From NCBI GenBank assembly GCA_907165275.2, contig OU015652.1, positions 12,849,001 to 12,913,000 on the forward strand: DNA of 64,000 nt, given 5' to 3'. Numbering within the stretch: the stretch's first letter is position 1; each line of letters begins with the position of its first letter. The position numbers were made by a program, and so were the translations under genes. The notes under the pieces were generated by a model. That model did no database searches. It saw only the letters and a program-made list of their open reading frames with translations, and was not told where the DNA came from. This stretch comes from Zygaena filipendulae (Eukaryota > Arthropoda > Insecta > Lepidoptera > Zygaenidae). Of the stretch, positions 54,367 to 64,000 are shown piece after piece.

Positions 54367-57300
54367 ATGGGTTTAAAATGCTTTTTATTCATATCTTTAA
54401 TCGTGAGTATACGGGCTTGGGACGACGACGACTTGGAAGTTTTCGATGTCGTTGAGGAAGTTAATCAGAATTTTTACGAGTTACTTGGTGTGAAACAGGT
54501 ACATTTTTATAGTTTTATTTCCTTTTTTTCTAAAAGACCTCATTGCAATACTTTGGGTAACATGTATGAATTGAAAGTTTCCTACTACTTTTATTTTAAT
54601 CGATGCAGGACGCGACGCCAGCTGAAGTAAAATCGGCTTTTAAAAGGCTCACTTTGAAACTGCACCCTGATAAGAACGATTCGCCGGACGCTGATGTTCA
54701 GTTTAGGAATTTGGTGTCGGTGCACAACGTGCTAAAGGATCCAGGGAAAAGAGAGAAGTAAATATTTCATAAAGTGTGTGTTCTATTGTTTTCGTATCAC
54801 ATTGTGTAAATTAATTAATAAAACCTAGCTATAGTATAATTTCAATAACTACTATTTTATTATTCAGTGGTTAGAGTATACTCATAAATTTTTCAAAACT
54901 TAGATACCAAATACAAACATATGGTTTTGTAATTGGTAATGTTGTCTATAATTTACACAGGTGTTTGGTATTCCAAAGATAGCGCTCATTAAAATACTGA
55001 AGGCAATTTCAACAGCTATATTGTCCAAAATAATATTAACTAATTGCACTAACTATTCAGTTTATAATTGACAAAAATTTACATAAAATACTACTATAAA
55101 AAAAAAAAACTTTTCAGGTACAATGAAGTGCTCAAAAACGGTCTTCCAAACTGGCGATCAGCTGTGTATTACTACAGACACGTCAGGAAAATGGGTCTGG
55201 CTGAGGGATCCATTATATTGTTTATAATTATTACATTTGGTCAGTATGCTGTTGGATGGGCTGCATATGCTGAAAAGAGGTATACAGCAGTGAGTAGTAT
55301 TTTAAGAAATATTTAGTTTAGGAAAAATCTATTACAATGGTGGCTTTTGTCTATATTTTAACAGTATTAGGATTAAAAGTAAAAAGTATCCTATAACACT
55401 TTGCAGACCTCTATCTGCTTTATGCAATAAATAGACATCAATGCTCCATTGTGATATAAAAGCAAGACAAACAAGCACACTTTCACCACAGCTTAAGGAG
55501 TAGATACAGTAGGCTCTCTATATTCAACAATTTTCTCATAATTTAAGGAGCAAATATTAAACAGCAGAGGTAAGAGGCACACAAAAAAGTCTGGGTTCGA
55601 TACTGGGCTAGCTGAAATACTAGAACAGCTTCCAAAACCTAGCATAAAGGACACATTGCCATTTCAAATACCGAGGTTAATATGGTGGTCAATAACAGCA
55701 ATACCATATGGCATCATTGAATTCCGGAAAAGAATGAAGGAGCAAGTTGAGGAAGCAAAGAGACAAAAGAAAAAGTGAGTACTTGTTATTGAAAATTCAA
55801 TTTAATCCACCATCCATAAAAGTGATGGACCTTAAAATCCAATGTCTTAGCAACCATTAAGCTGCGCATTGAAGTCAGTTTTTTGCATCAGTTTAACTGA
55901 TGTTCATCCAAAATTTGATTGTGAGTGTCGAATCATCACTCCCAGAGTTTTAACTGACGACACGCCACAAAATTTTCCATGGCTACCATAACCTAAGCCG
56001 GCGCACTATGCGCAAATGCTATGGGCTAGGTCCTACGATATTTGCCAGATTGTCAGTTCATTTTGTGGTAGGTCTGACCACCCCATGTCTGCCGGTACGC
56101 AGTCTCTACTTGAGAACTTTTTACCCTAGTTAATTTCAGGGTCGCTAATCTTGATTCCTACTATCATTAAAGAAAATGAAGGTCAAATATCTTCATTCAA
56201 AGGTGTGCAAATGTGTGTGACTCTTTTTGATGTTGATAAAAATCACAATTTTTGAATTACAATGTGATAGTATAAAATCGCCCTTCATAGCTTCCTAGTG
56301 CTGTGGCTTGAGGGAAGATGCTGTACAATAAACTCTCCTTTTTTTTATTCATTTAATAGCTGTGCCCTGCTGTTTTACCACTGCAGAGTTTCGGAATTCT
56401 TACAGGAACTCCAAAGTAGCCTAATTTACTTCTTAAACCTTCCCTGAACTTACACAAAATTTCAAGATCAAAATTAGCCAAACCGGTCCAGCCATTCTCG
56501 AGCTTTAGCGAGACAAACGAACAGCCATTCATTTTACATAGTATAAAACAAAGTCGCTTTCTCTGTCCCTATATCCCTATGTTTGCTTAAATCTTTAAAA
56601 CTACGCAACGGATTTCGATGCGGTTTTTACCAATAGATAGAGTGATTCATGAGGAAGGTTTATAACTATATTTTATCCTGGAATTCCCGCGGGAACTCTG
56701 AAATTACCGAGGGTGAAACCGCGCGAGTCAGCTAGTATTAAGATATAATCTTTATACACATCACGGTACAAAGGCGGACTTAATGACTTTTAGTATCTGT
56801 TTTTCTCGATAACAAGGCAAGAGGAGGAGGAGGCCCGCACGGAGCGCGAGGCGGCTGCGGCGGCGGCGGCGCGGGCGGCGCGCGCGGCGGGCGCCGGCGC
56901 GCGGCGGCGGCGCGGCTTCGTGCCGCCAGAGCGAGAGTGCCTGCTGGACGCGGCCGACGAGCCCGCGCATGACGCCCCCACGATCACGCCCGTCGTGCAC
57001 GTGAGACCAATATCCTCTACTTCCATTACCATTTGAGGTTTTGAGGCTTAAAGAGAAAAAAAAAACTCGGCAACGCACCAACACCTTCTGGTGTTGCAGA
57101 TGTCTATGGGCGGCGGTAATCACTTATCATCACTTATGCTACCTGCCTGTTTGCCCCCTATTCCATAAAAAAATGGTCCTTCGAACCGGATTTGTAAATT
57201 TTAACGGTTCGATGTCTGTGGACAAATAACAGCTGAGAAATTTTCTTAAGATGTTTACTTCCAAAAGTGGTTTCATATCCTCCTCCTTTCTATGCAAATG

Positions 57301-59087
57301 TAACTCACATAATCACTCCGCACATGTAATCTGTTCAACTCAATAAGTGACGACGCTAATATCGATCTGTTCAACACTAACATTGCAGGCGTCGACTGAG
57401 CTTCTCAAATCATATAACTAAAACTAAAAATCATATTCATAATTATATTCATTGATAATATTGTATTGAAGTGATCTTAAAAAAAAAAAAACACTTTTGT
57501 CCACAACTCTTTATACATTTTACACGTGAATTCCGCGAATGGCTGTGGTCTGCGATTTTATATATTTAATTTTGTTACATTAGCCGTAAGGTTTTCCTCT
57601 AAAATAAAATAAAAATAATATTTTGTTTGTTTTTTGCTGTCACGGCTTAGCTGTATAACTGATCATCATCAAATTTTGTGTACACTTTGTCAAGGATATA
57701 GAAAAGGACATGGATAGGCATTTCTTATTCCCGGAATCACCACGGGAATTTCGTGACTAACGCGGGTGAAACCGCGGGGAACAGTTAGTATACAATCGAT
57801 ACCATATAACAATCGAGTTTTGTTTGTCGTTGGCACCAGACGCCGGCCGTGATATCCGGCGGACTGTGGACGGACGACGACCTCGCGGAGCTGGTGCGGC
57901 TGGTGAAAAAGTACCCGGGCGGCGCGCCCGAGCGCTGGGAGCGCATCGCGGAGGCGATGGCGCGCAGCGTGCCCGAGGTCACGCACATGGCCGCCAAGCT
58001 CAAGGAGAACTGCTACAAGGTGCCGGGGCAGGAGGCCGACGAGCAGCCGGCGGTCGTCGAACCACCTAAAAAGGTATCTTTCGTGCCCTATAAATGGGTA
58101 TAGATAAGCAATGGTGTGTTAACCCACACTGGAGAAATTTTGAGTAAATAGTGTTTTAAAATATTAATGTCATTTTGTGTCAGCATTATTTTATGTTCAA
58201 AAGTTTGATGATATTTAAACAATGTAATAAGTTAAACACTTGATTTAAAAAGTTCTATAACTCTCCATAAAGCGTTCTGTATCAATAACCTAATTTTGTG
58301 GGTTAACATGTTATTGCTTATCGGCGTCCAATTATACTAACTATTATAGTATTTAGTCACTAAACAGCATGTATGTGTGAAGGTGAAGACCCGTAAGACG
58401 GAGGAGACGAGCGGCGGCAACTGGTCGCAGAGCCAGCAGAGGGCGCTGGAGGGCGCGCTCGCCAAGCACCCCAAGGGCGGCGTCGGCGACCGCTGGGCCA
58501 AGATAGCCAGCGCCGTGCCCGGCAAGACCAAGGTACGTTTTTCAAAGCTCGAATTATGGAAAACATATATATGTATATATACTAGCTATCCCGCGCGGTT
58601 TTACCCGCGATTATTTCGGAGTTCCCGCGGAATTGTTCCATTCAAACTTTGCCCCCTTTTTTCACTGCCTTAGGGGTAGAATTTCGGAAAATCCTTTGTT
58701 ATCGGATGCCTACATCATACAAAGAACACACCGTCCAAGTGATCAGCGGTTTAGGCTGTGTGTTGATCCGTTAGTCAGCCTTTCAGGACAAAGCACATAG
58801 GGCTTATTATTCCACCGGTTCTTTAAGGATTTTGTGGTAATAACACAAGTTCCTCCCCCACTGGGAATCAAACCCGGCACATCTTGATCACTTGCGCTTA
58901 ATAACTACATATTTCCATTTCATTCATAAATATACCCACTTAATTCCAGGAGGAATGCATGCAACGGTGTAAATATCTGTCAGAAATGGTAAGGAAACAG
59001 AAAGAAAAGGAAGATGAGGAGCAACGAGAACCGAATGAGGAATCAGTGAGAGAAACAGAGATGGCAAGCACCGAAGAAGTTTCCTAA
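54367..59087 (+). CDS. DNAJC1: DnaJ homolog subfamily C member 1 (ER J-protein with SANT domains)
   Basis: Model: join(54367..54498,54609..54757,55118..55289,55548..55774,56817..57000,57840..58073,58383..58532,58950..59087), 1386 nt, 461 residues. A signal peptide (MGLKCFLFISLIVSIRAW) is followed by an acidic linker and the J domain (about 35-105) with NFYELLGV, the catalytic HPD in KLHPDKND, and KREKYNEVL. A membrane helix lies at about 122-142 (SIILFIIITFGQYAVGW); a second hydrophobic stretch is LIWWSITAIPYGII. Then come an Ala/Arg-rich tract, SANT 1 (GGLWTDDDLAELVRL, near 295-345) and SANT 2 (GNWSQSQQRALEGAL, near 377-435). DNAJC1 stimulates the ER Hsp70 BiP from the lumen; the SANT part is on the cytosolic or nuclear side. 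Exon 4 begins after an atypical A-rich acceptor (ATTTAAG). AATAAA at 59,393 is a likely poly(A) signal. Introns contain several repeats. Confidence 0.92.
56358..56545 (-). mobile_element. Helitron-like element, minus orientation
   Basis: It starts AGCTGTGCCCTGCTGTTTTA and ends CATTTTACATAGTATAAA. It is the same variant as 1909-2095 (CCAGCCATTCTCGAGC) and abuts the next copy directly. It lies in intron 4 of DNAJC1. Confidence 0.65.
56546..56735 (+). mobile_element. Helitron-like element, plus orientation
   Basis: It runs from ACAAAGTCGCTTTCTCTGTC to GCGCGAGTCAGCTAG at 56,735. It is of the variant seen at 43,006-43,186, and lies back to back with the copy on its left. Confidence 0.7.
57064..57175 (+). 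repeat. Dispersed repeat tail (CACTTACC family)
   Basis: CGGCAACGCACCAACACCTT, TGGTGTTGCAGATGTCTATG and TTTGCCCCCTATTCCAT are followed by A7. It corresponds to the right end of 2,564-2,862. It lies in intron 5 of DNAJC1. Confidence 0.65.
57603..57788 (+). mobile_element. Helitron-like element, plus orientation
   Basis: The 3' hairpin GCGGGTGAAACCGC is intact, but the end reads AACAGTTAG instead of CTAG. It ends about 50 bp before exon 6 of DNAJC1. Confidence 0.7.
58582..58637 (-). mobile_element. Helitron-like 3' fragment, minus orientation
   Basis: CTAGCTATCCCGCGCGG through GGAGTTCCCGCGGAATTG, then broken. It lies in intron 7 of DNAJC1. Confidence 0.6.
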
Positions 59088-60246
59088 ACCACTGTGGTGT
59101 AAAACAAAAGGAGTTTGATCTCTATGCTTTTAAAGCGTGTGGTTCATTGTGACGTGATTGTAATAGATAAATGTAATATTAATTTTTATACTGAAGTAAA
59201 ATTTGCTTCCATTTTCTAAAGTTTAGAATCTAAACTATTCATGAATAATTAATTGGACAATTTTATACACTTAATTGATAGCCTGGATTTGTTGTTTAAA
59301 ACAGGTTTTTGTTTAAACAAAATACTGCAATTATTTATATTATTATATCAATGTTTTTATTCATTTATTTAACCTATTGATAATGTACAAAAAATAAAAC
59401 GCATCAAATTACAATCATTGTTAAAAATAAAGAATAAAATATGCGATTCTATAAGTTCGTGTTTCTTTGGTCAAATTTCGCTTATAAATAGATCATTTAT
59501 GTAGAGTACAGTCAGCAACAAAACGAGGAAGAGAATTAGCGAACTCTAGCGCTCCGCGCGTTTCCTTTACACAGGTACAGTAAAGTACAAGATCTGTAAA
59601 AATATTTTCTTTTGGTATACAATAAAGAGTTATCTATATTGTTTGTGTCCTTAAGTCTAGTTATTGCTGTAGTGTATAAGTCACTGTGATTGGAAATAAA
59701 TGGTTTATTATTATTATTATTTCATGAACCGTATGAAATCTATCTATATCTAAAGGCATGGGTGTTATCGTTTTTGAACACAAACCGATACAAATCCGAT
59801 TTCATATTTTGAGATCCGTTTTTAAATAGTTTTTTTCTAAACGTTTTCACGAAATTTGCCCTATCTTAGTCCCTCCGCTAAGGTTATACGCTTAGTTAGA
59901 AAGAGATGGTGCGATTCGGTGGCTTGCTTAGAAAACTAATTGTGCGAATTGGGTAGATTTTATATTTGGATTTTGCTATCGGTTCGTAGTTTTCGTTTAT
60001 TATTCATCGGTTTGTTAGGAGGCAGATCTGGATTTCTGAAAACGGATTTTCTAGTTTGGATATCGATACGAACAGATTTCTAAATGAAATCGGTTTTCTG
60101 ATTCGTTTTTATATTATGTAAAATGCCTAATATCTATCTATCTATCTATATCTTATCTATCTATATCCTATCTATGTATATCTATCTTTCTATCTATAGC
60201 GGTTTGCGGTCTCAAGTCTTTATGTGCCGCGTAGTGGGGGTGGCGG
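59088..60246. other. 3' UTR of DNAJC1 and convergent intergenic region
   Basis: AATAAA signals are at about 59,393 and 59,429. The middle part has TTAGAAAAAC-like words and paired phrases such as GATACAAATCCGATTTCATA, and no gene. A (CTAT)n microsatellite lies at 60,129-60,199. Confidence 0.6.
60129..60199 (+). repeat. (CTAT)n microsatellite
   Basis: An imperfect CTATCTAT run of about 70 bp lies just downstream of the last exon of the minus-strand gene at 60,247. Confidence 0.85.
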
Positions 60247-60401
60247 CTAGCGCGGCGGCTGGTCGGCGTCGCCCCCGACGCGCGCGAACATCTCCGGGAT
60301 GACGAACTCCTCGTCGCCGGAGCCGCGCGGGGGGCGGCCCGGGACGGGGGGCGGGGGCGCGTGGTGGACGCTCTTGGTGCCCGCGTACCGCGGCGAGTAA
60401 C
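60247..60401 (-). CDS. Last exon of an unrecognised gene
   Basis: A 155-nt GC-rich exon on the minus strand runs from acceptor CGAAG at 60,402-60,406 to TAG at 60,247-60,249. In phase with one preceding base it reads YSPRYAGTKSVHHAP, a Pro/Arg-rich stretch, then DEEFVIPEMFARVGGD and ends QPPR. The acidic, hydrophobic run EEFVIPEMF looks like real protein, while the other two frames are Arg/Ser/Ala-rich, as expected of shadows. No upstream exon was found in the 3.6 kb up to the window end, where the retrotransposon is inserted, so the gene would have to reach beyond the window. The possibility that it is not coding remains. Confidence 0.45.
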
Positions 60402-61617
60402 CTTCGATGAGAAAAACATACATACAGCTTAATGCAGAACCTCCTCCTTTTTGGAAGTCGGTTAATAATTGTTGCTATATCAATTTTAAAGCCGAGAAAC
60501 AAACTGTTTTTTTCTTTATTCAATAAAAAAAAATCGTTTATTGCCATATTACCTACACAGCTTCACGCATCTATTTATAAGTTTGTACGCCGTTACAAAT
60601 TACAGTACGTACAATAATATTATTTTGTATTTTTTAATGTAATACCTACCTACTTTGATTATGTTCTGTAATTGGATGAATGGGCGTCCAGAAATTTCTT
60701 TGTTTGTTTGTTTGCATACTTCATTGAACATAAACAAAGTTTTTACAAATTGCTAAAATTAAAATAAGTAGGTAATTTATGCTCAAAGGCGGACTTATGC
60801 TGCGAGGGGATTTCTTCCAGTCAACCTTTGAAAAATTCTTTCTTTCATGCATATCTTACAATAATCTGCTCCAATAACTAGCTGTTGCTCCAAGCTAAGC
60901 TTAATCTACCTATGAAAATAATGATAGTCCGTTCAGTAGGCCCGGAGATTAAAGTGAACGGATCAACGGACACGTGGATTCTACCTACTCTTTTATTAGT
61001 GATCAAAAATAATTAGTAGATCGAAGAGTTTTTATTAAAATTAAATGAATAATAAATATTAATGAAATATTATTTGTTTAAAGTCATAAAAAATACTAAA
61101 ATACTAGAGCATAATAAAATCCATAATAATCTACTACCCATAATAAAATACTTAATAGAGCATGAAAAACATCGAAATGGGTCTGTGGGATGCCCTCGCT
61201 TCTAGTGTTAATGTCCCGTTAAATATTCCCCGTTACTGTTGTGGAGGGGTAGTAGCATAGAACAGAAAATAACAGATAGAAGCGACGTTAACTTAGTTTA
61301 GTATGAAACATATGAAAACCAGTGTCGCCGGGTGATTATCGCACATCAAACTATTCATCACGCACTAAAACATTCATTAACGTAAAGAAACGTATTGAAC
61401 GCTTCATGGTTATATTTTTACTTACCGCCGCACTCAGAGTCGACTTTAATGATTACTTAGTTAAGTATAGATTTTCAAAACAAAACTGCCGCAATCAGAG
61501 ACGTTCGGTAAATCAATGTTAATTGGCATTTAATAAGATGTAACTTAATTAGTTGAATGCCAATTAACATTAATTTATTAAACTTGTCTGCTTGCGGCAG
61601 TTTTGTTTTAAAAATCT
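60402..61617. other. Putative intron of the 60,247 gene
   Basis: AT-rich sequence with no exon seen. It includes a repeat segment at 61,255-61,425 (GAAAACCAGTGTCGCCGGGT) that matches the sequence around the solo LTR at 30,431, followed by a fold-back element. Confidence 0.45.
61425..61617. mobile_element. Fold-back MITE, copy 5, cut by a LINE
   Basis: It starts after TTA with CCGCCGCACTCAGAGTCG and runs past the centre into the right arm (TTGCGGCAGTTTTGTTTTAA, AAATCT), then stops where the retrotransposon begins. The outermost 40 or so bases of the right arm are absent. Confidence 0.75.
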
Positions 61618-64000
61618 GTTTAAAGAATCTTTATTATCATAACGACTTACAAGTCTTTTACATGATAACATACTAAATAACAGTTTTAAGCTGGTGGGTC
61701 GATTGCAAAAGATTGGAAAACAGTTTCAATAAAATTACTTATACATAGAGACGTCCTGCATTAAATATTTCCTTAGTTTTAGTTTAAAAGTTCTGATACT
61801 GTTAGAGTTCTTAATTTCAGAGGGTAGTTTATTGTACAATTGTGCTCCTTCAAAAGTTATGGTTCTCCTGCCGTAATTTTCTGTTCGAATTTGCGGCAAC
61901 AGAAGATGGCTAGATCTGCGGCCTACATATTTGTGTGCGGTACTTTTCTTGGTAAAAGTTAGTTCCGTATGTATCGTTTTGTTTATAATTTTGCGAATCA
62001 AAACACAGGTACTGTACGTGTACAGTTGTTTAATATTCATTAATTTTGTTTCATTATATATTTTTCTAGTAGGTGTAAGGTAGGAATAATTAAAAAGAAT
62101 TTTTATAATTTTATTCTGTGCAGCCTGCAATTGCGCTAATTTAGATTTAGACGCACTGCCCCAGACTTCCACTAAATATAAGAGGTGTGTTTTGACTAAG
62201 GAATTATAGATAGTCATTCGAATTTTGCGTGGGATACATCGTACAGACCTGTAAAGTGAGCCTATGAGAGATGAAAGTTTAGTTTTTATATGGTCAATCT
62301 GTGCATCCCATAATAAGCAGCTGTCAATCCTTAAGCCAAGATATTTTTCGTCGAACTTTTCTTTGAGTTGAGTGTTATTAATTGTTAATGGTGTATGTGG
62401 AGAAATTTTCTTATTTGTGGACCTAAAAATTGTGTAACATGTTTTCGTAGTGTTGATGGTTAAGAGATTGCACTGGAACCAGGCGTGAAGAGAATCTAAA
62501 TCTGACTGGGCTAGCGTTATCAGATCAGTAATGGACGAACCAAAATAAAACAAACATGTATCGTCAGCGTAAAGGGTTACCTCTCCGATCAGTCCAATCT
62601 CATGAATGTTATTGATGTAGATAAGAAAGAGTAACGGCCCCAATATTGATCCCTGAGGAACTCCATAATTAATAGGCCATGGACGACTCTGATGATTTTG
62701 AATTTTGACTATTTGATATCTATTAGTAAGGTAAGACTGAAACATTTTATATGCTATGCCAGTAATTCCGATATTCTCCAATTTCTTTAAAAGCAATGGA
62801 TGGCTCACCGTATCAAATGCTTTTTTTAAGTCAATAAAAACCCCCAAAGCAATATTTTTCTGATCAATATTATGTTTAATTTTTGTAACTAGATCAATTG
62901 TAGCCGATAATGTATTTGATTTTTGTCTAAATCCATATTGCCTTGCATAAAGAAAGTTAAAAGAGTTAAGATGGTTTTCTAAACGTTTGTACAAAATTTT
63001 CTCAAATATCTTAGATACAACTGGCAACACTGAAATTGGTCGATAGTTGTTAGGATCAGTTTTATTACCAGATTTAAAGATAGGTGTGATCTTAGCAATT
63101 TTTAAAGAATCAGGAAATAGTCCGTTCGCAAGAAGTTTATTTATACATTTGGTAAGGTCTTCCAAAATTACGGTTTTAATACATTTAATAGTTTTTGTAC
63201 TTATTCCGTCAATACCAGTGCTTGAGTTTGCATCTAATTTATTTATGATTTTATCAATTTCATCTACCGAACATGGATCTAATTCCGATAGTTTTGGTGA
63301 ATTGTCAGTGTTACTAATCGGTAAAGAACGGTCGCGGAGTTTCTGGGGAATTTGATTTGCCAGTATCGTTCCTATTGTGGCAAAGAACTCATTAAAAACT
63401 TCACATACACGGACAGGATCAGTCACAACATCAAAACCAACCAATAATTTTGGAGGAGCACAAAGGGTTTTTATTTTGTTACAAGCTAAGGTATTAATTA
63501 AAGCCCACATTGATTTTGGCTTTTTGTGGCACTTTATGAACTCTTTGCTGTAGAAGATCTCCTTGGCAGCTTTTATGGTTTTATTTGTTAGATTTCTTTG
63601 CTCTTTAAAATCATTCTTTAATTTCTCATTTTCTGGATCTTTTTTGAGTTTAGTCCATAAATTATTTCTTTGAGTAATCTTTAGCAGAATTTCTTTGTTT
63701 ATCCAATCCTTTTGGGGAAGGTTAAGAACTTTGGTTTTCACAACTTTACTATTTTCGACATTGATCTTTATTAAACTTACAAGTGAAGTAAAGTCACTCA
63801 GCGAACCAAGGCAAGATGCTGCTTTCGTTGATTCATACAGTTTTGTATAGTTGATTGCTTCATATTTGGTTGATTGTTTGGGAGGAGACTGAAACTTCTT
63901 TAATTCTAAATAAATTTGTTTGTGATCAGACATCGAGGAATCGATTAAAGCCATATGAAAGTTATTAGATTTAAGATTTGAAGAAACATGGTCAATGATG
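61618..64000 (-). mobile_element. Non-LTR retrotransposon (LINE), 3' part
   Basis: The body continues beyond the right edge of the window. The 3' UTR is 61,618-61,734; the end reads TAATAAAGATTCTTTAAAC with no poly(A) tail. The element is inserted in a fold-back MITE. The clade is probably in the CR1/Daphne/Jockey group, judged by the style of the RT motifs only. Confidence 0.85.
61735..64000 (-). CDS. LINE endonuclease/reverse transcriptase (5' partial)
   Basis: The frame is open from the window edge to a TAA at 61,735. Before the first internal Met (63,954) it reads DHVSSNLKSN, and just after it MSDHKQIYLELK, the SDH motif that closes an apurinic-type endonuclease domain. Counting from that Met, reverse transcriptase motifs follow in order: GIDGIS near 247, NNYRPIS near 303, FIDLKKAFDTV near 373, GVPQGSILGPLLF near 431 and the catalytic YADD at 462-465. 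The C-terminal part has a Trp/His-poor thumb region and ends YLMQDVSMYK. There is no frameshift or internal stop in about 750 codons, so the copy may be young. The enzyme nicks genomic DNA and copies its own RNA there. Confidence 0.9.
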   Translation of the reverse strand, partial: IIDHVSSNLKSNNFHMALIDSSMSDHKQIYLELKKFQSPPKQSTKYEAINYTKLYESTKAASCLGSLSDFTSLVSLIKINVENSKVVKTKVLNLPQKDWINKEILLKITQRNNLWTKLKKDPENEKLKNDFKEQRNLTNKTIKAAKEIFYSKEFIKCHKKPKSMWALINTLACNKIKTLCAPPKLLVGFDVVTDPVRVCEVFNEFFATIGTILANQIPQKLRDRSLPISNTDNSPKLSELDPCSVDEIDKIINKLDANSSTGIDGISTKTIKCIKTVILEDLTKCINKLLANGLFPDSLKIAKITPIFKSGNKTDPNNYRPISVLPVVSKIFEKILYKRLENHLNSFNFLYARQYGFRQKSNTLSATIDLVTKIKHNIDQKNIALGVFIDLKKAFDTVSHPLLLKKLENIGITGIAYKMFQSYLTNRYQIVKIQNHQSRPWPINYGVPQGSILGPLLFLIYINNIHEIGLIGEVTLYADDTCLFYFGSSITDLITLAQSDLDSLHAWFQCNLLTINTTKTCYTIFRSTNKKISPHTPLTINNTQLKEKFDEKYLGLRIDSCLLWDAQIDHIKTKLSSLIGSLYRSVRCIPRKIRMTIYNSLVKTHLLYLVEVWGSASKSKLAQLQAAQNKIIKILFNYSYLTPTRKIYNETKLMNIKQLYTYSTCVLIRKIINKTIHTELTFTKKSTAHKYVGRRSSHLLLPQIRTENYGRRTITFEGAQLYNKLPSEIKNSNSIRTFKLKLRKYLMQDVSMYK

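Noticed and set aside
60168..60547. Two longer minus-strand frames over the 60,247 exon
   Set aside because: They are Arg/Ser/Ala/Pro-rich shadows of GC-rich DNA; the third frame reads more like protein and stops after a plausible acceptor.
1..64000. CRISPR array, operon, riboswitch or phage features
   Set aside because: None seen. The spliced genes and insect repeats make bacterial features implausible.

Overview
The window looks like nuclear DNA of a moth or butterfly. It is AT-rich, its genes are spliced, and it is full of short Helitron-like elements that end in CTAG behind a CCGCGG hairpin, tRNA-headed SINEs and fold-back MITEs of kinds common in Lepidoptera. No bacterial or organellar feature is seen. 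Gene models were built by hand from splice sites and reading phase; family names come from recognising the proteins and were not searched.

Layout. 1-1,703: last two exons of a GLUT-type sugar transporter (+). 4,354-16,131 and 27,883-30,040: four paralogous mitochondrial carriers of the SLC25A34/35 type, all on the minus strand, called A, B, C and D here. Every model closes to an exact reading frame of 299 to 314 residues. 17,314-27,772, between C and D and on the opposite strand: two full-length tandem copies of a large Cys-rich insect protein (DUF4776/DUF4770-like) and a third, shortened 3' exon. 30,041-37,315: repeats only, including a solo LTR with heat-shock-like elements. 37,316-38,077: an unrecognised basic protein (+). 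38,078-43,381: repeats. 43,382-45,622: YEATS4/GAS41 (-). 48,153-52,011: a single-pass membrane protein with a CC-rich ectodomain and PPxY motifs, WBP1/VOPP1-like (-). 54,367-59,087: DNAJC1, an ER J-protein with two SANT domains (+). 60,247-60,401: last exon of an unknown minus-strand gene. 61,618-64,000: 3' part of an uninterrupted non-LTR retrotransposon (-).

Most notable. Carrier D has two adjacent homologous 143-nt exons (28,466-28,608 and 28,290-28,432) with identical phases and only 33 nt between them. Joining both gives an immediate stop codon. This is the signature of mutually exclusive splicing, and it would swap the transmembrane segment that carries the third carrier signature motif. 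The four paralogs also show unusually clear intron turnover: the same 327-nt block is uncut in C and cut at a different place in each of A, B and D. Other candidates are a long pre-miRNA-like hairpin in an intron of carrier C, the heat-shock-like LTR, and a possible alternative terminal exon in the DUF4770 cluster.

The genes do not form one pathway. The carriers share a mitochondrial transport role. YEATS4 (chromatin), DNAJC1 (ER) and the PPxY protein are unrelated neighbours.
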